DNA of 11,468 bases from an uncultured Gemmiger sp. (lineage in GTDB: Bacteria; Bacillota; Clostridia; Oscillospirales; Ruminococcaceae). The stretch is taken from positions 1 to 11,468 of the forward strand of contig CALWNS010000143.1 of the NCBI GenBank assembly GCA_944382805.1, in the 5' to 3' direction. Below are positions 7,265 to 11,468 of this stretch, piece by piece (the stretch's first letter is position 1; each line of letters opens with the position of its first letter). The translations under genes and the position numbers were made by a program. The notes under the pieces are model-generated. The model did no database searches, was not told the origin of the DNA, and saw only the letters and a program-made list of their open reading frames with translations.

Positions 7265-8353
7265 ATGGAGAACTACAACCCGCTGCTGGTGGGCAACGAA
7301 AGCCCCGCCAAGTACATCACCATCGGCGAAGTCATGCTGCGCCTGACCCCGCCCAACTATGAAAAGATCCGCATGGCCACCAGCTTCGAGGCCAGCTACG
7401 GCGGCAGCGAGGCCAACATCGCCCTGGCGCTGGCCAACCTGGGGGTGGACAGCACCTTCTTCAGCGTGGTGCCCAACAACTCCCTGGGCAAAAGCGCGGT
7501 CCGCTGGCTGCGCTCCAACGACGTCCACTGCACGCCGATGATCCTCTCTACGCCGGAGGAAACCCCCACCCACCGCCTGGGTACTTATTATCTCGAGACC
7601 GGCTACGGCATCCGCCCCAGCAAGGTCACCTACGACCGCAAGCACAGCGCCTTTACCGAGTACGACCTGAACAAGGTGGATGTGGAGGCCCTGCTCGACG
7701 GGTTCGACTGGCTGCACCTTTCGGGCATTACGCCCGCCTTGGGCGACAGCTGCGCGTTCTTTGTGCTGCGCTGCCTGGAGGCCGCCAAGAAAAAAGGCCT
7801 GACCGTCAGCTTTGACGGCAACTTCCGCAGCCGCCTGTGGACCTGGGAGGCCGCGCGCGATTACTGCACCAAGTGCCTGCCCTATGTCGATGTGCTGTTC
7901 GGCATCGAGCCGTACCACCTGTGGAAGGACGAGGAGGACCACAGCAAGGGCGACTGGAAGGACGGCGTGCCCCTGCAGCCCAGTTACGAGGAACAGGACG
8001 AGGTGTTCGGGCATTTTATCGAGCGGTACCCCAACATCAAGTGCCTGGCCCGCCATGTGCGCTATGCGCATTCCGGCTCCGAGAACAGCCTGAAAGCCTA
8101 TATGTGGTACGAAGGCCACACCTTCGAAAGCAAGCTGTTCACCTTCAACATCCTGGACCGCGTGGGCGGCGGCGATGCGTTTGCCAGCGGGCTGATCTAC
8201 GCCATGATGCACGGCTATAAACCGATGGATATGGTCAACTTTGCCGTGGCGTCCAGCGCCATCAAGCACACCATCCACGGCGACGCCAACATCACCGACG
8301 ATGTGCAGAGCATCCGCAACCTGATGAACATGAACTACGATATCAAGCGGTAA
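7265..8353 (+). CDS. kdgK: PfkB-family sugar kinase, 2-dehydro-3-deoxygluconate kinase type
   Basis: This cytoplasmic ribokinase-like enzyme of 362 residues is slightly longer than typical (about 310-350). Seen: GEVMLRLTPP near the N-terminus (21-30), the substrate-lid motif YGGSEANIA (45-53), RLGTYYLETG..RPSKVTYDR (104-125), VSFDGNFR (181-188), and the ATP/catalytic signature DRVGGGDAFASG (298-309), with Asp304 the expected base. The 'GE(I/V)MLRL(S/T)PP' start and the GIRPSK block are those of Firmicute KDG kinases, which phosphorylate 2-keto-3-deoxygluconate from pectin/uronate breakdown to KDPG; fructokinase or another hexose kinase is possible. ATG 7265 has GAGG six bases upstream. The gene stands alone: it has its own promoter and terminator, with no KDPG aldolase beside it. 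Confidence 0.75.
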   Translation: MENYNPLLVGNESPAKYITIGEVMLRLTPPNYEKIRMATSFEASYGGSEANIALALANLGVDSTFFSVVPNNSLGKSAVRWLRSNDVHCTPMILSTPEETPTHRLGTYYLETGYGIRPSKVTYDRKHSAFTEYDLNKVDVEALLDGFDWLHLSGITPALGDSCAFFVLRCLEAAKKKGLTVSFDGNFRSRLWTWEAARDYCTKCLPYVDVLFGIEPYHLWKDEEDHSKGDWKDGVPLQPSYEEQDEVFGHFIERYPNIKCLARHVRYAHSGSENSLKAYMWYEGHTFESKLFTFNILDRVGGGDAFASGLIYAMMHGYKPMDMVNFAVASSAIKHTIHGDANITDDVQSIRNLMNMNYDIKR

Positions 8354-8379
8354 CGCCCGCCTCTTGCCGCCCCCGGCAC

Positions 8380-8418
8380 AAAATCGCCCCCGCCTGTTGA
8401 GCAGGCAGGGGCGATTTT
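8380..8418. terminator. Strong bidirectional intrinsic terminator
   Basis: Left arm 8380-8396 pairs with right arm 8402-8418 with a single C/A mismatch (8391/8407) and loop TTGAG. The arm ends are AAAA and TTTT, so both strands give a U-tract. It serves the convergent kinase gene (stop 8353) and CNNM gene (stop 8454). The 8419-8453 remainder shows nothing. Confidence 0.92.
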
Positions 8419-8453
8419 ATATGTCCGTATATCCGCCGGGGCGGGGTACGGCG

Positions 8454-9842
8454 TTACTCTTCGTTGCCGCTTTCGTCCCGCTGGCGGCGGGTCTTTTCTT
8501 TGGCGTCGCCGTCCTTGTCCGTTTCCGGCTCGGGCACCAATTTGTGTACCATGGCCCACAGGATCTTGCGGTCCTCGATGGTCTGTACGTCAAAGTGCAG
8601 GCCGCACACCTCCACCGAAGGCGTGGTCCCGTCCTCCGGGATGGAGGGCAGGCAGCTCAAAATCAGGCCGGCCACCGTGTCGTATTCGCGGTCCTCCGGC
8701 AGTTCAAAATCCAGCGCCTCGGCAAATTCGTCCACCCGCATCGAGCCGGCCACGCGCCAGATGCCGGCGCCCATCTCGGTCAGCTCCTGCGGTTCGGCCG
8801 GGTCAAACTCGTCAAAAATATCGCCCACGATCTCTTCCAGCAGGTCCTCGATGGTCACCACGCCGGCCGTGCCGCCATATTCGTCCACCACCACGGCCAG
8901 GTGCTGTTTCTGCGCCTGCATATCCTTGAACAGCTGGTCGGCGTGTACGCTCTCCGGCACAAAATAGGCCGGGCGCAGCAGTTCTTTCAGCGGGCGGGGG
9001 CTTTCCTCCTGCAGGTTGAGCAGGAAATCGCGCGCGTTCAAAATGCCGCAGATATCGTTGACATCGTCCTCATACACGGGGTAGCGGCTCAGGCCGGTCT
9101 CCCGGATGGCCTTGATGATCTCCTCCGGGTCTTCGTCCAGCGAGAAAGCGGTCACATCCGTCTCCGGCGTCATGGCGGAGCTGGCGGTCATGTCGTTAAA
9201 GTCGAACACGTTCTCGATCCATTCCTGCTCGTCCTGGTCGATGGTGCCCTGCTCGCCGCTGCTCTCCACCATCAGGCGCAGGTCCTCCTCGCTGGCGGCG
9301 TCCTCGGAGGTCTCCACCTTCATGCCCAGCAGGCGCAGCGTGCCGTTGGTGCAGACGTTCAGCAGGATAAACATCGGCTTAAAGATCACGACCATCACCT
9401 TGAGCACATACAGCGCCGGCACGGCAAAGGTCATCGGCTTTTGCATGGCGATGCGCTTGGGCACCATTTCGCCGAACGCGATGGAGAAGAACGAGATGAT
9501 CACGGTCACCACCACGGTCGAGATCACCGAAGCCACGCCGGCCGGGATGGGCAGGCGCAGCGTTTCCAGCATGAGGGTATCCAGGTAGCCGGAAAAGTTC
9601 TCGGTACCGAACGCGGCCGAAAGGAAGCCGGACAGCGTGATGGCGACCTGGATGCCGGACAAAAAGGTGTTGGGGTTTTCTACAACTTTCAGCAGTGCGG
9701 CGGCGGTCTTGTCGCCGTCCTCCGCTTTTTTGGAAAGCTTGATCTGGTTCAGGGACAAAAACGCGATCTCGGAACCGGCAAAAAACGCGTTGAGCAGGAT
9801 AAATACGACCTGCAAAAGAATTTGTGAAACTAGACTGGGCAA
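8454..9842 (-). CDS. CNNM/CorC (HlyC) family membrane transporter-like protein
   Basis: A protein of 462 residues with the standard three-part layout. The DUF21/CNNM membrane domain spans about 1-175, with FFAGSEIAFLSLNQIKL (20-36), FLSGIQVAITLSGFLSAAFG (60-79) and the conserved GEMVPKR (124-130). A CBS pair spans about 215-345, including SRYPVYEDDVNDICGIL (252-268) and VVDEYGGTAGVVTIEDLLEE (318-337). The CorC_HlyC domain spans about 350-436, and a charged, probably disordered tail ends the protein. Often annotated 'hemolysin', but family structures and physiology point to Mg2+ (or Co2+) efflux coupled to Na+, gated by nucleotide binding to the CBS pair. The start is TTG (9840-9842), with AAGGAG nine bases upstream; no nearby in-frame ATG exists. 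Its long structured leader (see 9843-10141) suggests regulation before translation. Confidence 0.92.
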   Translation of the reverse strand: MPSLVSQILLQVVFILLNAFFAGSEIAFLSLNQIKLSKKAEDGDKTAAALLKVVENPNTFLSGIQVAITLSGFLSAAFGTENFSGYLDTLMLETLRLPIPAGVASVISTVVVTVIISFFSIAFGEMVPKRIAMQKPMTFAVPALYVLKVMVVIFKPMFILLNVCTNGTLRLLGMKVETSEDAASEEDLRLMVESSGEQGTIDQDEQEWIENVFDFNDMTASSAMTPETDVTAFSLDEDPEEIIKAIRETGLSRYPVYEDDVNDICGILNARDFLLNLQEESPRPLKELLRPAYFVPESVHADQLFKDMQAQKQHLAVVVDEYGGTAGVVTIEDLLEEIVGDIFDEFDPAEPQELTEMGAGIWRVAGSMRVDEFAEALDFELPEDREYDTVAGLILSCLPSIPEDGTTPSVEVCGLHFDVQTIEDRKILWAMVHKLVPEPETDKDGDAKEKTRRQRDESGNEE

Positions 9843-9888
9843 GTAAAGACACTCCTTATCATCTTTAAGTATTTAAGGCATCTTCGGG

Positions 9889-9920
9889 CCGGGCGCCGCG
9901 CAAAGCCGGGCGGCGTCCGG
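9889..9920. repeat. GC-rich inverted repeat in the CNNM leader
   Basis: CCGGGCGCCG (9889-9898) and CGGCGTCCGG (9911-9920) are inverted copies with one difference: a G-U pair in plus RNA, a C/A mismatch in minus RNA. It lies about 50 bases upstream of the CNNM start. No U-tract follows on the minus side, so it is not a terminator; it may be leader structure. Confidence 0.45.
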
Positions 9921-9924
9921 GTTT

Positions 9925-9966
9925 GTATGGCAAAAAGGACGAAACGGGCCGGCGCGCCGGCCATAC
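9925..9966. repeat. Nested dyad with 16-bp perfect palindrome
   Basis: GGCCGGCGCGCCGGCC (9947-9962) is a perfect palindrome. Around it, GTATGGC (9925-9931) and GCCATAC (9960-9966) are also inverted copies and share bases with the palindrome, so two folds compete. It lies just downstream (minus sense) of the leader terminator. Confidence 0.5.
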
Positions 9967-9971
9967 GCAGC

Positions 9972-10016
9972 AAAAAAAGGCAGAGCCGGTACCGGTGCGG
10001 TACGGCTTTGCCTCTT
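9972..10016 (-). terminator. Intrinsic terminator upstream of the CNNM gene
   Basis: Arms 9978-9994 and 9998-10013 form a 16-pair stem with one bulged G (9988), one non-Watson-Crick position and a three-base loop. On the minus strand it is followed by seven T (complement of A 9972-9978), so the strong direction is minus, towards the CNNM gene. The plus side has only an imperfect CTTTATTT tract. It ends either a short RNA or, conditionally, the CNNM transcript. Confidence 0.85.
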
Positions 10017-10019
10017 TAT

Positions 10020-10076
10020 TTATTCACGCTGCTTCATTTTTCGTCGCGGATTACTACTGTCACCGTCGGCGTTCAT
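10020..10076 (-). CDS. Possible 18-residue small ORF / leader peptide
   Basis: ATG at 10074-10076 to TAA at 10020-10022 encodes MNADGDSSNPRRKMKQRE, a polar, basic-tailed peptide without a membrane segment. AAAGGA (10088-10093) lies 11 bases upstream of the ATG, longer than ideal; an ATT two codons earlier would be at five bases. The stop is followed within a few bases by the terminator stem, the arrangement of a leader peptide or minimal gene. The short length makes chance plausible, and no codon run points to amino-acid attenuation. Confidence 0.25.
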   Translation of the reverse strand: MNADGDSSNPRRKMKQRE

Positions 10077-10114
10077 GGCAATGAAGTTCCTTTCGTTTTG
10101 GTCAATAAATATAT

Positions 10115-10130
10115 CTGCCGCAAGCGGCAG
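10115..10130. promoter_or_regulatory. Small hairpin in the leader RNA
   Basis: CTGCCG (10115-10120) and CGGCAG (10125-10130) flank a four-base loop (CTTG in the minus RNA). It lies about 11 bases into the predicted minus transcript and may protect the 5' end or form part of a sensor fold. Confidence 0.45.
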
Positions 10131-10147
10131 GCTGCGTAACGCTTATA

Positions 10148-10176
10148 AATATACAGCGCCGGCGCCCTTTTGTCAA
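10148..10176 (-). promoter_or_regulatory. Near-consensus sigma-A promoter of the CNNM leader
   Basis: On the minus strand TTGACA (10171-10176) is a perfect -35 and TATATT (10148-10153) the -10, separated by 17 bases. Start near 10141, about 300 bases before the CNNM TTG start. Confidence 0.85.
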
Positions 10177-10205
10177 GGGGGAAAGACACGGTTGCGCGTT
10201 CCGGG

Positions 10206-10234
10206 TTGAAAATCCGCGCCCAATCGGGTATACT
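10206..10234 (+). promoter_or_regulatory. Sigma-A promoter of the legB-like gene
   Basis: TTGAAA (10206-10211) and TATACT (10229-10234), 17-base spacer. Start near 10241, leader about 60 bases. Its -35 is 29 bases from the -35 of the opposed minus promoter. Confidence 0.82.
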
Positions 10235-10301
10235 ATTTTGTAATATTATGGGAAACCGCGCCGGCATACCGCCGCGCGCTTGGCACAAAGGAGCTTTGCT
10301 T

Positions 10302-11285
10302 ATGTCTCATACCGTACTTGTCACCGGCGCCGACGGCTTTATCGGCAGCCATTTGGCCGAAGAACTTGTCAAGCGCGGCGAAAAAGTCCGCGCGTTCTGC
10401 CTGTACAACTCGTTCGGCTCGCTGGGCTGGATCGACACCCTGCCGGCCGAGATCAAAAACGAGATGGAAATCTTTATGGGCGACGTGCGTGACCCCAACG
10501 GCGTGCGCACCGCCATGCGCGGGCAGGAGCGCGTGTTCCATCTGGCCGCGCTCATCGCCATCCCGTTTTCCTACCACAGCCCGGACAGCTATGTCGATAC
10601 CAACATCAAGGGCACGCTCAATGTGCTCAACGCCGCGCGGGAACTGGGCACCCGGCGCGTGATGGTCACCTCTACCAGCGAGGTGTACGGCACCGCGCAG
10701 TATGTGCCCATCGACGAAAAGCATCCCTTCCAGGGGCAAAGCCCCTATTCGGCCACCAAGATCGGCGCCGACCGCCTGGCCGAAAGCTTCTACCGCAGCT
10801 TCGATCTGCCGGTCACCATCGTGCGGCCGTTCAACACCTACGGCCCGCGCCAGTCCGGCCGCGCCATCATCCCCACCATCATCACCCAGCTGCTGGCCGG
10901 CCAGACCGAGATCAAGCTTGGCAGCCTGACCCCCACGCGGGACTTTAACTACGTCAAGGATACCGCCGCCGGCTTTATGGCCATTGCGGACTGCGACGCC
11001 GCCATCGGCCGCGAGCTGAACATCGCCACCGGGGTGGAACATTCCATTGGGGACCTGGCCAACGAGCTGATCGCCCAGATCAACCCGGCGGCCCGCATCG
11101 TGTGCGAAGGCGAGCGCCTGCGCCCGGAAAAGAGCGAGGTCAACCGCCTGCTGGGCGACGCGACCCAGCTGCGCGCGCTGACCGGCTGGGCGCCGCAGTA
11201 TACCTTTGCCCAGGGCCTGCAGGAGACCATCGCGTTCCTGCGCAACAACCTGGACGAATACAACGGGGGGCAGTACATCCTGTGA
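10302..11285 (+). CDS. legB: LegB-type NAD-dependent nucleotide-sugar 4,6-dehydratase
   Basis: This extended short-chain dehydrogenase of 327 residues has the NAD-binding Rossmann motif TGADGFIGSH (8-17), GDVRDPNGVR (60-69) and FHLAALIAIPFSYHSPDSYV (79-98). The active-site block is TSTSEVYG (123-130) with Glu127, and the catalytic pair YSATK is Tyr149/Lys153. IVRPFNTYGPRQSGRAIIPT (173-192) and PTRDFNYVKD (211-220) complete the match. The order and wording of these blocks match the LegB family (NDP-N-acetylglucosamine 4,6-dehydratase), whose 4-keto-6-deoxy product feeds legionaminic-acid-like nonulosonic sugars; Campylobacter LegB uses the GDP sugar. Whether UDP or GDP is used cannot be read here. 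ATG 10302 has AAAGGAG eight bases upstream; an in-frame extension to 10170 starts before the promoter and is rejected. It overlaps the next gene by four bases. Other 4,6-dehydratases or UDP-sugar epimerases are less likely. Confidence 0.85.
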   Translation: MSHTVLVTGADGFIGSHLAEELVKRGEKVRAFCLYNSFGSLGWIDTLPAEIKNEMEIFMGDVRDPNGVRTAMRGQERVFHLAALIAIPFSYHSPDSYVDTNIKGTLNVLNAARELGTRRVMVTSTSEVYGTAQYVPIDEKHPFQGQSPYSATKIGADRLAESFYRSFDLPVTIVRPFNTYGPRQSGRAIIPTIITQLLAGQTEIKLGSLTPTRDFNYVKDTAAGFMAIADCDAAIGRELNIATGVEHSIGDLANELIAQINPAARIVCEGERLRPEKSEVNRLLGDATQLRALTGWAPQYTFAQGLQETIAFLRNNLDEYNGGQYIL

Positions 11286-11468
11286 CGGCGGGGGATAAAC
11301 AGGGCTTTTGGGCCCGGCTTGACCCCAAGCGCCGCGCCGCCCTGGGCTGGGGGCTGGCGCTGGCGCTGGCCGCCGCGGCCGGCGTGGCGTGGTCCTATTG
11401 CTGGCGGGTGTTCTTTTACCTTGACAGCCGTTTCCCGGCTGCGTACACCACGCTGGGCTGCGTTGCGT
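11282..11468 (+). CDS. Unrecognised membrane protein, N-terminal part
   Basis: A GTG at 11282-11284 overlaps the legB-like stop (GTGA), and the frame stays open for 62 codons to the window end. The product begins polar and basic (MTAGDKQGFWARLDPKRRAA) and then enters a hydrophobic Ala/Leu/Trp segment (LGWGLALALAAAAGVAWSYC), probably a first transmembrane helix with an inside-positive start. A short FFYLDSRFPAAYTTLG stretch follows. A GGGGGG run 11 bases upstream could serve as a weak ribosome site, or translation may be coupled by the overlap. The expected neighbour of legB would be the LegC aminotransferase; this is clearly not that. Family and function are unknown; an exporter or polymer-processing role with the LegB product is conceivable only by position. 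Confidence 0.6.
   Translation, partial: MTAGDKQGFWARLDPKRRAALGWGLALALAAAAGVAWSYCWRVFFYLDSRFPAAYTTLGCVA

Larger units (their letters stand above)
9972..10141 (-). ncRNA. Putative leader/attenuator RNA or independent small RNA
   Basis: A predicted transcript of about 165-170 bases runs from the promoter at 10148-10176 to the T7 terminator at 9972-10016. From 5' to 3' it contains a six-pair CTTG-loop hairpin (10115-10130), the Shine-Dalgarno-like AAAGGA (10088-10093), an 18-codon ORF, and the terminator stem directly after the stop. No second good promoter was seen between the terminator and the CNNM start, so the leader/attenuator reading is favoured; a stand-alone sRNA or microprotein gene is the alternative. 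I found no convincing antiterminator: only TTGCC near 10080 can pair with GGCAA in the terminator arm. Confidence 0.45.
9843..10301. other. 459-base divergent intergenic region
   Basis: The longest gene-free stretch. From right to left it holds the plus promoter of the legB-like gene (10206-10234), a minus promoter (10148-10176), a small hairpin (10115-10130), a possible 18-codon minus ORF (10020-10076), a terminator (9972-10016), two GC-rich dyads (9925-9966 and 9889-9920), then the CNNM ribosome binding site. No tRNA or known riboswitch consensus was recognised. Confidence 0.85.

Noticed and set aside
7160..8278. 372-codon minus-strand frame opposite the sugar kinase
   Set aside because: Shadow frame; the plus strand holds a complete PfkB protein with promoter, ribosome site and terminator.
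9972..10141. M-box, yybP-ykoY or other known metal riboswitch
   Set aside because: No conserved core sequence of these classes could be recognised by eye; left as an unclassified leader pending a covariance search.
10073..10288. 71-codon minus-strand frame
   Set aside because: It begins upstream of the strong minus promoter at 10148-10176, has no ribosome site, and shows no family features.
10170..10301. 44-residue N-terminal extension of the legB-like protein
   Set aside because: It starts upstream of its promoter and the Rossmann motif begins right after the chosen ATG, as is usual for the family.

Overview
The window is GC-rich DNA with compact, mostly co-directional gene blocks. Ribosome binding sites are strong AAAGGAG-type, promoters are clean sigma-A type (TTGACA/TATAAT-like with 17-base spacers), and several starts are GTG or TTG. 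With a KDG-kinase-type sugar kinase, an HflX GTPase and an LegB-type dehydratase, this best fits a high-GC gut Firmicute of the Oscillospiraceae/Ruminococcaceae type (Faecalibacterium, Gemmiger, Subdoligranulum relatives). That placement is inference from style, not from a marker gene.

Left edge (1-284): the tail of a plus-strand SPFH/stomatin-like membrane protein gene, ending at a GC-rich terminator shared with the convergent operon. Minus-strand block (285-7014, read right to left): a five-gene operon with an excellent promoter at 7066-7094. In transcription order it encodes an MBOAT O-acyltransferase, an SGNH/GDS-type membrane-anchored partner, a cytoplasmic surface-carbohydrate biosynthesis protein, a Wzx-like flippase, and the ribosome-associated GTPase HflX. 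The first four look like a small module that builds or modifies, exports and O-acylates a cell-surface glycan. No polymerase and no recognisable initiating glycosyltransferase are present, so the module probably works with genes elsewhere. HflX is a housekeeping gene that appears to ride on the end of the operon.

Middle (7015-8420): a divergent intergenic region with two opposed promoters and a 23-bp perfect dyad upstream of the plus-strand one, then a solitary PfkB-family sugar kinase of the 2-keto-3-deoxygluconate kinase type, ending at a strong bidirectional terminator.

Right half (8454-11468): a minus-strand CNNM/CorC (HlyC-type) membrane transporter-like gene with a long, structured 5' region (9843-10141). 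That region contains a near-consensus promoter, a small hairpin, a possible 18-codon ORF and an intrinsic terminator with seven U residues, all before the transporter gene. It looks like either an attenuator leader or an independent small RNA/small-protein gene, and is the most interesting unexplained element here. Back to back with it is a plus-strand promoter driving a LegB-type NAD-dependent nucleotide-sugar 4,6-dehydratase, probably the first step of legionaminic-acid-like (nonulosonic) sugar synthesis. It overlaps by four bases a gene for an unrecognised membrane protein that runs off the right edge.

Overall the window links two separate cell-surface glycan loci with housekeeping genes between them. 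No insertion sequences, CRISPR arrays, rRNA or tRNA genes were seen.
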